From positions 62,001 through 126,000 of the forward strand of contig JACTNA010000003.1 of NCBI GenBank assembly GCA_014584315.1: a DNA stretch of 64,000 bases, written 5' to 3'. The translations under genes and the position numbers were made by a program. This document shows positions 1-9,221 of this stretch, piece by piece (position 1 is the first letter of the stretch; each line of letters begins with the position of its first letter). The stretch is from Planctomycetota bacterium (GTDB lineage Bacteria; Planctomycetota; Phycisphaerae; Phycisphaerales; UBA1924). The notes under the pieces were generated by a model that was given only the letters and a program-made list of their open reading frames with translations, did no database searches and was not told the DNA's origin.

Positions 1-475
1 GGAACGTGTTCGCGCGGTACGAGGTCCCGAACGCCTCGAAGCACGTCCGACCGTTCAGCACCGACTGCTTCGGCGCGTTCCGAGGCCCCTTCAGATAGAT
101 CCCCGCGTCCGCGGGGCACGCGAACACCCGCGCCGCACGCCCGCTCTCCGCCCCGTCGTCGCCGGCCACGTACGGGTTGATCGGACGCTCCGCGTCCAGC
201 ACCGCCAGTTCCCCCCCCCCGAGGAACCGCACCCCGCCGTACTGCCAGTCCGGCTCGTCCGTGTGCCGCGGGAACTGTTCGTGCTCCTGGAAGTACGCGT
301 GCCACCCAAGCCCGATCTGGCGGAGGTTGTTCGCGCACACCGCCTCGTGCGCGATGCTCCGCGCGTGCCCCAGCAGCGGCAGCAGCAGGCCCACCAGGAT
401 CGCCACGATCGCCAGGCTGATGATCAGCTCGACCACGGAAAACCCGCGCTGCGATCCGCGACGAACCTGCACCAC
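1..475 (-). CDS. Pseudopilin-like protein with prepilin N-terminal methylation domain (3' truncated by window)
   Basis: The start is a GTG preceded by GGAGG seven bases upstream. The product begins VVQVRRGSQRGFSVVELIIS, then a hydrophobic stretch ending LLPLLGHARS. This is the class III (type IV pilin/type II secretion) leader: cleavage would fall after Gly in RG|FSVVE, with Glu at +5 of the mature protein. After the membrane helix come VCANNLRQIGLGWHAYFQEHEQFP and an ACPADAG segment, as in the large planctomycete DUF1559/H-X9-DG pseudopilin families. The C-terminus lies outside the window. It follows two LptF/G-type genes on the same strand. The exact role (secretion pseudopilin or surface fibre) is not known; the family call is firm. 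Confidence 0.8.
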   Translation of the reverse strand, partial: MVQVRRGSQRGFSVVELIISLAIVAILVGLLLPLLGHARSIAHEAVCANNLRQIGLGWHAYFQEHEQFPRHTDEPDWQYGGVRFLGGGELAVLDAERPINPYVAGDDGAESGRAARVFACPADAGIYLKGPRNAPKQSVLNGRTCFEAFGTSYRANTF

Positions 476-496
476 GCCGCTTCCTCCAGTCCCCTC

Positions 497-502
497 ATCC
501 TA
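497..502 (-). promoter_or_regulatory. Candidate -10 box for the pseudopilin gene
   Basis: TAGGAT on the minus strand sits about 22 bases before the GTG start at 475, leaving room for a short leader with the GGAGG site. No clear -35 was seen. Confidence 0.3.
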
Positions 503-569
503 GCGAGTCGTGCGCCGCGGCTACAGCCCCGCGACCCGAGGGAACCTCCGCGATTTGCGCCACGCCGCC

Positions 570-1709
570 TCACGTCCGGATCGTCGACAGCGACGCGACC
601 GCCACCAGGCCCAGCACCACCGTCGGCACGAACACCCCCACCGCCGCCGGCAGCCCCGGCACCGGCGCGGTAGCCCCCAGTATTCCCCCGAGCAACGCCA
701 CGATCGCCACCGGCGCGCACCGCAGCGTCCGAACCACCGTGTTACCGGGCGTCCTCGCCAGAAAGAACGGCAGCGCGATCAGCATCGCCAGCACGTTCGA
801 CGCCATGATCGACACCCGGCCCCACCGCTCGCGCTGAATCTGCTCACGCCTCGCCCGAACCTCCGGCGCGTCGCGGTCCAGCCGGTCCAGCACCCGCAAC
901 GTCTGCCCCAGCTGCCGCCAGCTCAGCGCGTGCCGATAGGCGTCGTGCCGGCGCACGCGCAGCTCCGTCGGGTCGATGTTCGTCTCGATCCGCTCCACAC
1001 GGACCGCCGGCTCCGCCCTGTTCGTCCTCGACTCCGCGATCCCGCCCTCCAGGTCCCACCCGCCGGCCCGCCACCGCGCCCGTTCCGCGTGGACCCGCCG
1101 GATCGCCGTCCCCTGCGCATCACGCTCCCACACGTACACGCCCTCCAGCGTCCCCGTGTCCGCGTCGAACGCCCGCGCGTACCACACCCGACCCAGCGTG
1201 TCCGCGACCAGCGGCACCCGCGACGCCCCCAGCGCGTGCTGGCCCGCCTGCCCCGTGTCCCGCGCCAGCAACGGCGCGATCCGCGGCAACGCAAACTCCT
1301 GGTTCAACGCCTGCACCCCCGTCAGCAACACCGCCACCCCCACGATCGGCGCCGCCGCGCGCCGCAGGCTCTGCCCGCTCGCCAGCATCGCCACCAGCTC
1401 CCGGTGCCGGACCAGCTGCGACAGCGTGAACCCCATCGCCGCCACCATCACCAGCCCAAGCATGAAGTTGAACAGCTGCAGCAGCCGCGGCCACCACAGG
1501 TCCGCCACCAGGAACGCCGTCACCACCACCACCCGCGCCCCCGACGGCTCGCCCTCGCTCCCCGCCTGCGCCAGCCGCGTCGCGTGCTGGATGAAGCGGT
1601 GAACGTTCAGCGAAACGTCGATCGCAACCACGAAACTGAACAGCAGCACGAACAGCACGACCACGTTCACGAGGAACTGCCGCGCGATGTACCGGTCCAG
1701 CAGCCTCAT
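570..1709 (-). CDS. LptF/LptG family (YjgP/YjgQ) permease
   Basis: A 379-residue membrane protein starting MRLLDRYIARQFLVN, the typical first helix of the LptF/LptG family, which takes lipopolysaccharide from the inner membrane to the LptA bridge with the LptB ATPase. Helices lie near residues 12-32, 85-110 and 130-150, followed by a soluble beta-rich domain (about 170-280) and a C-terminal bundle of three helices. SQLVRHRELVAMLASGQS is the cytoplasmic coupling segment. The start codon overlaps the stop of the PAP2 gene by four bases, so the two are translationally coupled. A second family member lies at 4089-5816; which is LptF and which LptG cannot be settled by eye. Confidence 0.85.
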   Translation of the reverse strand: MRLLDRYIARQFLVNVVVLFVLLFSFVVAIDVSLNVHRFIQHATRLAQAGSEGEPSGARVVVVTAFLVADLWWPRLLQLFNFMLGLVMVAAMGFTLSQLVRHRELVAMLASGQSLRRAAAPIVGVAVLLTGVQALNQEFALPRIAPLLARDTGQAGQHALGASRVPLVADTLGRVWYARAFDADTGTLEGVYVWERDAQGTAIRRVHAERARWRAGGWDLEGGIAESRTNRAEPAVRVERIETNIDPTELRVRRHDAYRHALSWRQLGQTLRVLDRLDRDAPEVRARREQIQRERWGRVSIMASNVLAMLIALPFFLARTPGNTVVRTLRCAPVAIVALLGGILGATAPVPGLPAAVGVFVPTVVLGLVAVASLSTIRT

Positions 1710-2404
1710 CCCACCCGCTCCCACCGCGGCAGCGCGGCTCCCCCCCAGCCCCAACGCTCCGACAGCCCCCGCCACCACACCCGCGCCGACGCCCACCCCA
1801 GCGCCGCCCCCCCGTACACGTCCGACGCGAAGTGCGCCCCCGACAGCACCCGCGTCAGCCCGCACCCGCACGCCAGCGCAAGCGCGAACCACCGCAGGGG
1901 GGGGTACGCCGCCCCGAGCGCCAACGCCCCCCCGAACGCCGTCGCCGCGTGCGAGCTCGGGAACCCGAGGTTCGAGCCGTCCGCGAACCCGCCCAGCGGC
2001 GCCCGGAACACGTACCCATGCCACGACCCGTCCACACCCGACATCTCCGGACGCTCCCGCCCCACGAACAACTTCACGACCTCCGCCGCGATCCCCGCGG
2101 TCAGCGCGCTCAGCACCACCGCCGCAGCCCGGCCCGCCACGGCCCGATCGTTCCCCCCCCCATGCCCGAGCAGCGCGATCACGGCCCCCACCGCCAGCCA
2201 CGCCGGCAGGTACCCCACCGTCCGCAGCGACTGGTACCAGTCCTGCAACTCCCGCGCGTCCCGCCGATCCGCCGACCACGTCAGCGCGTCGTACGCCGCC
2301 CGGTCAAGCAGCGACACCGCCAGCAGCCCCATCAACGCGATCGCGAGCGCGCCCAACGCACGCCAGCGCAGCATCCGTCGCTCCTCCGGCGTGCGATGGA
2401 TCAC
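1706..2404 (-). CDS. PAP2-family membrane phosphatase
   Basis: A 232-residue PAP2 (type 2 phosphatidic acid phosphatase) membrane enzyme with all three signature blocks: KLFVGRERP, the PSSHAATAF motif and RVLSGAHFASDVYGGA, where the two His and Arg form the phosphohistidine active site. Five to six hydrophobic helices are visible. The GTG start overlaps the preceding GT39 stop (GTGA) and its stop overlaps the LptF/G start (ATGA), so it sits inside a tight four-gene envelope cluster. Context suggests dephosphorylation of a lipid such as lipid A (LpxE-like), undecaprenyl pyrophosphate or phosphatidylglycerol phosphate; the substrate is inference only. Confidence 0.87.
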   Translation of the reverse strand: MIHRTPEERRMLRWRALGALAIALMGLLAVSLLDRAAYDALTWSADRRDARELQDWYQSLRTVGYLPAWLAVGAVIALLGHGGGNDRAVAGRAAAVVLSALTAGIAAEVVKLFVGRERPEMSGVDGSWHGYVFRAPLGGFADGSNLGFPSSHAATAFGGALALGAAYPPLRWFALALACGCGLTRVLSGAHFASDVYGGAALGWASARVWWRGLSERWGWGGAALPRWERVG

Positions 2405-4089
2405 CGCTCACCCTCCCGCGCACCGTCCCCCTCCGCCGCGCCGAACCCACGGTACCCGATCCCCACGAACACCAGCCGGCCCGACTTGCTCTCCCCACGC
2501 AACTGCGGACCCGGCTCGACCCGATCGAACGCCACCCGCCATTGCTCGATCGTCGCGCCCGTCAGCAGCGCGGGCCGCCCGGCCAACGCCCGCGTGACCT
2601 CCACGCTGCGCAGGTCCGTCTCCGGCCAGTGGTCGTACTGCGTCGCACGCCCCGCCGTCAGGCTGCTCGCGCAGTACACCGTCGGCCGACCCGGAAGATA
2701 GAACGCCATCTGGCTCGCACGACCGTACTGCTGCGCGATCACGAACGGCTCAAGCCCCGCCCGCTCGCGCAGCGACGCCAGACGCTCCGCCGCGTCCGCC
2801 GCCCGCTCATCCGCCCCGAGCAGCCGCCCCTGCGGGAACATCCACCCCACCAGCGGCGCACGCGCCAGCAGGTCGATCCGCAACGCCCCCAACCCGACCA
2901 CCAGCCCCAACACGACCGATACATCCCACGCGATCTGGCGGTGCAACTCCGGCTTGCGACGCACGATCCCCGCCCACGGACGCTCCCCCCGGGGCAGCGC
3001 CGACCACGCCGCCCGACGACGAAGCAACTCGTCCATCGCGTCCACCACGCCCCACCCGCACAGCGCGGCCACCGTCACGTACCCCGCCATCGGCCAGTTC
3101 CCCTCGGGCTCCGTCACGAACGACACCGCAACATACACCACCAGCACCGGCACGCCGCACACGATCAGGAACGCACGCCCCGGCCACGCCGACTCGCCAC
3201 GCCGACGCACCGCCACCACCGCGCTCACGAAGCCCAGCACGAGCGGCGCGCCCACCAGCCCGATCTGCCCGCCCAGAAACTCCAGCGTCCACCTCGGGTC
3301 GTAACGCCACCCCCCCCCCTCCGCGCCGCTCGGCGCAACGTCCCCCCCCGGCAGACCGAGGTGCCCCAGCAGGTGATGCACCGTCGGCCACCCGTGCGTC
3401 GCGTTCCACGCCGCCACCGGAACGACGCCCAGCAGCCCCACGACGACGCCCGCCGCCACCCACCCCCATCCCGCACCCCTCCGGCCCGACCCGCGCCGAA
3501 GCAGCGCGTACCACACCAGCCCCGGCACCAGCAGGACCACCACATACTTGAACAGGAACCCGACCGCCAGCGCGGCCCCCAGCGCCACCCACGCCGCGCC
3601 CGATCCCCGCTCCATCGCACGCCACGCCGCCCAGCACGCCGCCGCCCAGCACGCCACCATCGGCCCGTCGATCGTCATCAACAGCCCCACCACCTGGAAC
3701 ACCGGCATCAACAGGAACACGCACGCGCCGAAGAACCCCGCACGCCCGTCCCCGCACGCGTCCCGCGCCAGCCCCGCCACGCACAACGCCGCCGCCCCCG
3801 ACGCGAGCGCGGCCGGCAGCCTGACCGACCACTCCGAAACCCCGAACACCCACGTCGAGGCCGCGATCACCCACGCCACCCCCGGACCTTTCGAGTAGTA
3901 CGACAACTCCGGCCGACGGCTCCACTCCCAGTAGTGCGCCTCGTCCTCGATCAGCGTGTACGGGCACAGCCACACCAGGTACACGATCCGCAGCGCGGTC
4001 ACGCCCAGCACGAGCAGCAGCGTCGCACGCCACGGCGCGGCCCACGGCGCGAACACACCGACCCCCGCTCTCGCCGACGAATCCGCCAC
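2401..4089 (-). CDS. GT39-type glycosyltransferase (ArnT/PMT-like)
   Basis: A 562-residue polytopic membrane protein of the GT39/GT83 (PMT_2) superfamily, which moves a sugar from a polyprenyl phosphate donor to lipid or protein in the periplasm. After the first helix it has the acidic loop IEDEAHYWEWSRRPELSYYS, matching the family's catalytic D/E-A-xYW..S.YYxKPP block (here SKGPGVAW). About ten more hydrophobic segments follow and then a C-terminal soluble tail. The GTG start overlaps the stop of the upstream LptF/G gene by one base (TAGTG). Placement between two LPS-export permeases and a PAP2 phosphatase fits lipid A or LPS decoration, as ArnT does; the sugar is unknown. Confidence 0.82.
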   Translation of the reverse strand: MADSSARAGVGVFAPWAAPWRATLLLVLGVTALRIVYLVWLCPYTLIEDEAHYWEWSRRPELSYYSKGPGVAWVIAASTWVFGVSEWSVRLPAALASGAAALCVAGLARDACGDGRAGFFGACVFLLMPVFQVVGLLMTIDGPMVACWAAACWAAWRAMERGSGAAWVALGAALAVGFLFKYVVVLLVPGLVWYALLRRGSGRRGAGWGWVAAGVVVGLLGVVPVAAWNATHGWPTVHHLLGHLGLPGGDVAPSGAEGGGWRYDPRWTLEFLGGQIGLVGAPLVLGFVSAVVAVRRRGESAWPGRAFLIVCGVPVLVVYVAVSFVTEPEGNWPMAGYVTVAALCGWGVVDAMDELLRRRAAWSALPRGERPWAGIVRRKPELHRQIAWDVSVVLGLVVGLGALRIDLLARAPLVGWMFPQGRLLGADERAADAAERLASLRERAGLEPFVIAQQYGRASQMAFYLPGRPTVYCASSLTAGRATQYDHWPETDLRSVEVTRALAGRPALLTGATIEQWRVAFDRVEPGPQLRGESKSGRLVFVGIGYRGFGAAEGDGAREGER

Positions 4090-5816
4090 TAGTGCTTCCT
4101 CAGCCCGCGGTACGCCGCCAGCGTGTACACCGCCAGACCACCCACCCCGCCCCACAGCATCGCCAGCCCCGGCGCGCCCGTGTTGTGCACCAGCGACTGC
4201 CCGCCGCTGATCGTCAGCACCGCGCCCAGCGCGGGAAAGAAACTCCACAGGTACACCGTCAGCGGCAGGCTCGACCGCAGCCGCACCGCCGTCACCGCCC
4301 CCGTCACCACCATCACGAAGCAACTCGCCGCCATCGCCCAACGCTCGTGCTGCTTGCTCGTGATCTCGCGGTCCAGACGCGCCAGCCGACGCTCCAACTC
4401 CAGCGTCGGCGGGATCAGGAACGGGTCCGCGTTCTCGCCGGTCACCCGCGGCTTCGCCATCGCCAGCAACTCGGGCGCATCCATCGCCAGCAGCGACGGC
4501 AGCGGGTTCTCGCCCGGACGGATGTTGTCCAGCACGCGCTCCGCCAACTGCCCCCCCGGCGCCTCCCCCACCGTCCCCGGCTCCGCGCCCGCGCCGCGCG
4601 CCGCGAACCCGCGCAGCGTCAGCCGCAGCGTCAGGTCGCGCTCCTCCAGCCGCGGACCGCCCATGTGCGTCGCCAGCCACGCCTGCTCCGCCGTGATCTC
4701 CGTCACCCCCCCCCCGCCCGGCTCGCCGCCCGGACCCAGACGCCACACCTCCACCCCAATCGGCGTGCCGTCACGCGCCGGGATCAGCCGCCACGCACGC
4801 TCGCCGTGGTCCCACGCGATCCCCGCCGCGCGCACCACGATCGGCTCGCCGTTCGCACGCTCCAGCCGCACGCGCCCCTGCGTCGCCAGCGCGCCGTTGA
4901 TCGCGTCCGTCGTCGCTCGCTCCGCCAGGTGGTACGCCAGGTCGCGCGTCCGCATCCGGATGAACCCCATCCGGTCCGGCTCGTGCCGCAGCCGCCGGAA
5001 CTCGCCGAACGTCAGGAACTTCGGGTCGTCCTCGAACGCGCTCGGCACCGCGAAACTGAACGGACGCAACCGCTCGAACAGCACCAGCGTCTCGTCGCGC
5101 CGAACCCCGGACCCCTGCTCAGGACGAACCCACGCCAGGCTCTGCCGACGCCCGTGCTCGTCCTCGTCCGGCACCACCACGACCGGCGCCCGACGGACCA
5201 CCGCCTCGTCCCGAACCTCCCCGAACCGGTCGAGGTCCAGGAACACCACCCCCCCCAGCACCAGGTACTGCGTCGCCCCCATCTCCGCCAGACGCGGGTC
5301 CGTCTTCGGGTCCACCCGCACCACCGTGTCCGCGTGGATCATCAGCGACCCGACCTCCACCGCCTGCCCGCGCGCGAACGACCGCACCATCAGCCTCGTC
5401 ACGTCCTGCTGAACCACCTGCTCCATCGAACGCAGGAAACGCGGGATCACCGACTCGTTCAACGCCAGCAGCACCCCCGCCAGCACAAGCCCCGATGCCA
5501 CCGCCGGCGCGAGCACCCGACCGTGGCTCACCCCCCCCGCGTGCGCCGCCAGCACCTCGTTGTCCTGCGCCAGCCGGTGGAACGCCAGCGTCGCCGCGAA
5601 CCCGGACGCGAACGGCAACGCGTACGCCAGCATCGGCGGCATCGCCAGCAGCACGAACCGCACCGCCTCCGCCGGACCCAACTTCCCGTCCGCCAGCGGC
5701 TTCACCGCCGCCGCGAACGAGATCACCGTCACCAGCACCGCCGTCGTCAGCAGCAGCAGCCGCCACAACTCCGCCGTCGTGTGCCGCCAGAGCGTCCAGG
5801 GCGCCGTTCGGGTCAT
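4089..5816 (-). CDS. LptF/LptG family permease, second copy
   Basis: A 575-residue YjgP/YjgQ-family membrane protein. The first helix (about 17-40), the helix pair FVLLAMPPMLAYALPFASGF and the coupling segment FHRLAQDNEVLAAHAGG are typical of LptF/LptG. The periplasmic domain is larger than usual (about residues 150-450), which makes the protein longer than the 350-400 residue family norm; three C-terminal helices close the sequence. It is first in the cluster LptF/G-GT39-PAP2-LptF/G. Two homologues in one cluster fit the LptF-LptG heterodimer of the LPS export ABC transporter; lptB and lptC are not in the window. Confidence 0.85.
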   Translation of the reverse strand: MTRTAPWTLWRHTTAELWRLLLLTTAVLVTVISFAAAVKPLADGKLGPAEAVRFVLLAMPPMLAYALPFASGFAATLAFHRLAQDNEVLAAHAGGVSHGRVLAPAVASGLVLAGVLLALNESVIPRFLRSMEQVVQQDVTRLMVRSFARGQAVEVGSLMIHADTVVRVDPKTDPRLAEMGATQYLVLGGVVFLDLDRFGEVRDEAVVRRAPVVVVPDEDEHGRRQSLAWVRPEQGSGVRRDETLVLFERLRPFSFAVPSAFEDDPKFLTFGEFRRLRHEPDRMGFIRMRTRDLAYHLAERATTDAINGALATQGRVRLERANGEPIVVRAAGIAWDHGERAWRLIPARDGTPIGVEVWRLGPGGEPGGGGVTEITAEQAWLATHMGGPRLEERDLTLRLTLRGFAARGAGAEPGTVGEAPGGQLAERVLDNIRPGENPLPSLLAMDAPELLAMAKPRVTGENADPFLIPPTLELERRLARLDREITSKQHERWAMAASCFVMVVTGAVTAVRLRSSLPLTVYLWSFFPALGAVLTISGGQSLVHNTGAPGLAMLWGGVGGLAVYTLAAYRGLRKH

Positions 5817-5850
5817 GGTGTGCCGCGCCGGCGAGCGATCCCCCGCCCGC

Positions 5851-6120
5851 TCAGCCCTTCTTCGCCTCGTAGTACTCGAGATTCACCTGCACGTACCGGC
5901 TCCACTCCGTCGGCAGGTCCTCCTGCGGGTAGATCGCCTTCACCGGGCACTCGTCCACGCACAGCCCGCAGTCGATGCACGTGTCCGGGTCGATGTACAA
6001 CTGCTCCGCCGTCTCGAACTCCGGCTCGTCCTTCGTCGGGTGGATGCAGTCCACGGGGCACACATCCACGCACGACGTGTCCTTCGTCCCGATGCACGGC
6101 TCGCCGATGATGTGCGGCAT
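5851..6120 (-). CDS. fdxA: 7Fe (3Fe-4S/4Fe-4S) ferredoxin
   Basis: An 89-residue bacterial seven-iron ferredoxin. The first cluster uses CIGTKDTSCVDVCPVDC, the C-x7-C-x3-CP spacing typical of a 3Fe-4S site, and the second uses CIDCGLCVDECPVKAI for a 4Fe-4S site. The acidic C-terminal tail ending EYYEAKKG is normal for the FdxA type. It carries low-potential electrons in the cytoplasm; the partner is unknown. A GGAGAA site precedes the ATG, and a TATGAT box lies about 60 bases upstream. It is separated from the lipid cluster downstream by only 34 bases. Confidence 0.92.
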   Translation of the reverse strand: MPHIIGEPCIGTKDTSCVDVCPVDCIHPTKDEPEFETAEQLYIDPDTCIDCGLCVDECPVKAIYPQEDLPTEWSRYVQVNLEYYEAKKG

Positions 6121-6151
6121 GGAATCCCGTTCTCCGGCAGCATGGACCCGC

Positions 6152-6186
6152 CAGGCCCGCTCCCCGGGCCTGCGCGACCGATCATA
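6152..6186 (-). promoter_or_regulatory. Candidate ferredoxin promoter with 5' leader hairpin
   Basis: On the minus strand TATGAT (6186-6181) could be the -10 box. Just after the expected start an 8-bp stem CAGGCCCG/CGGGCCTG with a five-base loop (6172-6152) would form at the 5' end of the ferredoxin transcript. It could instead be a weak terminator of the upstream TPR gene, but no U-run follows. Confidence 0.35.
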
Positions 6187-6213
6187 GTCGCCCGCCCGCC
6201 AACCCGTGCCCCC

Positions 6214-7974
6214 TCACGAGCCGCGGCACGCCCGCTCCCACATCCCACGGTACGCCGATTCCACACGCCGGCACGCGCCCGCCGCGTCGCACAACACCGA
6301 CCCCGCCACCCGCGACCGCAGACTCCGTCGCAGCGACGCCAGCCGCGCACGATCCCCGGCCAACGACACCGCCGTCTCCACGTACCCCTCCACCGTCTCC
6401 GCGCACAACCCCTCAAGCCCCATCGATCGCAGCAGGCTCAGCCCCACCCGCGACGCGTGCGCATTCCCCGCCAGCGACACCACCGGAACACCCATCCACA
6501 TCGCCTCGCACGTCGTCGTCGTGCCCGCGTACGGGAACGTGTCCAGCCCCACGTCCACGCGCCCGTACACCCCCAGGTGCTCCACCTGCCCCGGCGTCGG
6601 ACCGAGCAACTCCACACGCGATCGCTCCACCCCGCGAGACTCGAAGAACGCCGCGATCCGCTCCCGCGCCCGCGCGTCCGCAAGACCCATGTTCTTCAGC
6701 ACCAGCCGCGAACCCGCCACCCGCCCCAACACCTCCGCCCACGCCGCCAGCGTCCACTCCCCCATCTTCGGCAGCGTGTTGAACGAGCCGAACGTCACCA
6801 CCCCCGACGACTCCGCCGGCCCCGCCCCGACCTCGGGCGCATCGTCCATCGCCCGGTAGCACAGGAAGCACGGGTCCAGCCGCACCAGACGCTCCGTCGC
6901 CAGACGCTCCGCCCCCTCCGGGTCCGTCGCGCTGTCCACGATCCTCGCGTCGATCGCCGGCACGCCCGTCGTCGCCGGATACCCGATCCACGTCGCCTGC
7001 ACCGGCGCGGCCCGCGCCGCCAGCGCGCCCAGACGGTTCCCCAGCGTGTGCCCCCCCAACTCCACCAGCACGTCGATCCCGTCCGCGCGCACCCGACGCA
7101 CCAGCCCCTCGTCGCTCAGCCGCGACGCGTCCACCCACCCGTCCGCCTTCGACCGGATGCGCTCCGTCGTCTCGTCGCTCCGCGGCGCGGTCATGTAGCA
7201 CGTCACGTGCACCTCCGCCCGGTCGTGGTGCTCCACGATCGGCTCGATGAAGAACGCCACCGAGTGCGCCCGGAAGTCCGACGACACGTACCCCACCCGC
7301 AGCGGACGCTTGCCCGCGTCCGCGGGCCGGATCACCGGCGGCGTCCGACCCCCCGAGACCAGCCGCCCCAGCCGCTTGTGCAGCTCGAACACCTCCTCCG
7401 GGGAGGCGTGCGCGTCGTAGTGCAGCGCGCTCACCAACTGACGCAGCGCCTCGGCGTCCGCCGGCGCGAGCGCGACCGCCTCGCGCAGGGCCGCCACCGC
7501 CTCCCCCACGCGCCCCGCCGCGAGCAGCGCGCCCCCGAGGTTCACGCGCAGCCGCGCGTCGCCCGGGTTCAACGCCGCCCCTGCCCCCGCCGCCTCCGCC
7601 GCCTCCTCGTTGCGGTCGCGCAGGGTCAGCGCCCGCGACAGACCCAGCGCGCCCGGCGCATACGACGCGTCGATCTCCAACGCACGCCGGTACGCCGCCT
7701 CCGCCTCGTCCAGCCTCCCCAGCGCAACCAGCGCGTTCCCGAGGTTGTTGTGCGGCCCGGGCGCGCCCGCGGACAGCGACGCCGCGCGACGCAACGACCG
7801 CTCCGCGCCCGCCGCGTCCCCCGTCTCCAGCAGGATCACCCCCAGCACGTTGTGCGCGTTCGCGTTCCCCGGCGCGCCCGACGCCGCGCGCCGAGCCGCC
7901 GCCAGCGCCTGCGCCGTGCGCCCGGCGCGGTGCAACTCCACCGCCTGCTGGATCGCTCGGGTCGGGTCAGCCAA
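6214..7974 (-). CDS. TPR protein with GT41 (O-GlcNAc transferase-like) domain
   Basis: A 586-residue protein in two parts. Residues 1 to about 190 are tetratricopeptide repeats (for example NLGNALVALGRLDEAEAAYRRALEID). From about 225 onward it matches the SPINDLY/OGT GT41 catalytic domain: RVGYVSSDFRAHSVAFFIEP, the LVELGGHTLGNRL segment, APVQATWIGYPATTG, FGSFNTLPKM and PYAGTTTTCEAMWMGVPVV. Such enzymes transfer a sugar from a nucleotide sugar to Ser/Thr of target proteins in the cytoplasm. Its start overlaps the dxr stop by eight bases. Bacterial targets are generally unknown; the N-terminal repeats would bind them. Confidence 0.88.
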   Translation of the reverse strand: MADPTRAIQQAVELHRAGRTAQALAAARRAASGAPGNANAHNVLGVILLETGDAAGAERSLRRAASLSAGAPGPHNNLGNALVALGRLDEAEAAYRRALEIDASYAPGALGLSRALTLRDRNEEAAEAAGAGAALNPGDARLRVNLGGALLAAGRVGEAVAALREAVALAPADAEALRQLVSALHYDAHASPEEVFELHKRLGRLVSGGRTPPVIRPADAGKRPLRVGYVSSDFRAHSVAFFIEPIVEHHDRAEVHVTCYMTAPRSDETTERIRSKADGWVDASRLSDEGLVRRVRADGIDVLVELGGHTLGNRLGALAARAAPVQATWIGYPATTGVPAIDARIVDSATDPEGAERLATERLVRLDPCFLCYRAMDDAPEVGAGPAESSGVVTFGSFNTLPKMGEWTLAAWAEVLGRVAGSRLVLKNMGLADARARERIAAFFESRGVERSRVELLGPTPGQVEHLGVYGRVDVGLDTFPYAGTTTTCEAMWMGVPVVSLAGNAHASRVGLSLLRSMGLEGLCAETVEGYVETAVSLAGDRARLASLRRSLRSRVAGSVLCDAAGACRRVESAYRGMWERACRGS

Positions 7975-9214
7975 CGCTCCTCCCCGCCGCCGCGCCCACG
8001 CGCGACGCCACGAACGCCCGCGCCGCCCCGTCCGCCTCCATCACGTCCGCCAGCGACCGCACCGGACCCGGCGCGATCGCCTCCATCGCCTCCCCCACCA
8101 CCTCGACGATCCGACCGAACGGGATCGACCGCGCCCGCAGGAACGCGTCCACCGCCGCCTCGTTCGCCGCGTTGAACACCGCCCCGGCCGTCCCCCCCGC
8201 CTCGACCACCCGACGCGCCAGCGCGATCGCCGCGAACCGCTCCTCGCACGGCGTCTCGAACTCGAACGTGCGCAGCGCGTCGAGGTCCAGCGCGCGCCCG
8301 CACCCCGGCAGCCGCAGCGGCGCGCTCAACGCGTGCTGGATCGGAACCCGCATGTCCGGCGCGCCCAACTGCGCGATCGCCGACCCGTCCGCCAGTTCCG
8401 CGATCGCGTGCACGACCGAGCCGGGATGGATCAGCACCCCGATCCGATCCGCCCCCAGCCCGAACAGCCAGTGCGCCTCCACAACCTCCAGACCCTTGTT
8501 CACCAGCGTCGCCGAGTCGATCGTCACCTTCGCACCCATCGACCACGTCGGGTGCGCCAACGCCTGCTCCGGCGTCGCGTCGTACGCCCGACCCGCGCTC
8601 CACGTCCGGAACGGACCGCCCGACGCCGTCAGCACCAGCCGCCGAACGCACGCGGGCGCGACCAGCGGCGGCCCCTCCGCGCACCCGGGCAGCCCCGCCA
8701 GGCACTGCCACGCCGCCGAGTGCTCGCTGTCCACCGGCAGCAGCCGCGCCCCCGTCCGCCGCGCCGCCGGAATCACCAGCGCGCCCGCCGCGACCAGCGT
8801 CTCCTTGTTCGCCAGCGCAACGTCGCGCCCCAGGTCAACCGCCGCCAGCGTCGCTCGCAGCCCCGCCACGCCCACGATCGCCGCCAGCACAAGGTCCGCC
8901 TCGACCTCGCGCACCAGCGCCTCGCCCGCACCGGACCCCACGCGGCAACGCACGCCCTCGATCCCCCCCCCCTCCGCCAACGCGCACTCACGCACCCCGA
9001 ACTCGCGCGCCTGCGCCGCCAGCAGCCCCGCGTTCCGCCCCGCCGACAGCCCGACCACCTCGAACCGAACCGGCGAAGCGCCCGAGCCGTGCAGCCCGTT
9101 CAGGTGACGGACCACCTCCAACGCCTGCGTCCCGATCGATCCCGTCGAGCCGAGCACGATCACCCGGCGAACGCCGCGCATCTCCCCTCCCGATGTCGCG
9201 CTCCGCCCGCCCAT
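7967..9214 (-). CDS. dxr: 1-deoxy-D-xylulose 5-phosphate reductoisomerase
   Basis: Converts DXP to 2-C-methyl-D-erythritol 4-phosphate with NADPH in the MEP isoprenoid pathway. Seen are the Rossmann motif VLGSTGSIGTQALEVV, the metal site VDSEHSAAW, LTASGGPFRTW in the flexible loop region, and the near-invariant ATLVNKGLEVVEAHWLFG. The annotated start gives 415 residues; an internal ATG at 9181 preceded by GGGAGGGGAG gives 404 and matches the usual MxxVxxLGSTGSIG N-terminus better. It lies eight bases after the RNase E/G gene and overlaps the TPR-GT41 start. Confidence 0.95.
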   Translation of the reverse strand: MGGRSATSGGEMRGVRRVIVLGSTGSIGTQALEVVRHLNGLHGSGASPVRFEVVGLSAGRNAGLLAAQAREFGVRECALAEGGGIEGVRCRVGSGAGEALVREVEADLVLAAIVGVAGLRATLAAVDLGRDVALANKETLVAAGALVIPAARRTGARLLPVDSEHSAAWQCLAGLPGCAEGPPLVAPACVRRLVLTASGGPFRTWSAGRAYDATPEQALAHPTWSMGAKVTIDSATLVNKGLEVVEAHWLFGLGADRIGVLIHPGSVVHAIAELADGSAIAQLGAPDMRVPIQHALSAPLRLPGCGRALDLDALRTFEFETPCEERFAAIALARRVVEAGGTAGAVFNAANEAAVDAFLRARSIPFGRIVEVVGEAMEAIAPGPVRSLADVMEADGAARAFVASRVGAAAGRSVG

Positions 9215-9221
9215 CCCCGAC

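Noticed and set aside
510..4092. Long plus-strand open frames opposite the envelope cluster (695 and 801 residues)
   Set aside because: They are Pro/Arg-rich antisense shadows of high-GC genes.
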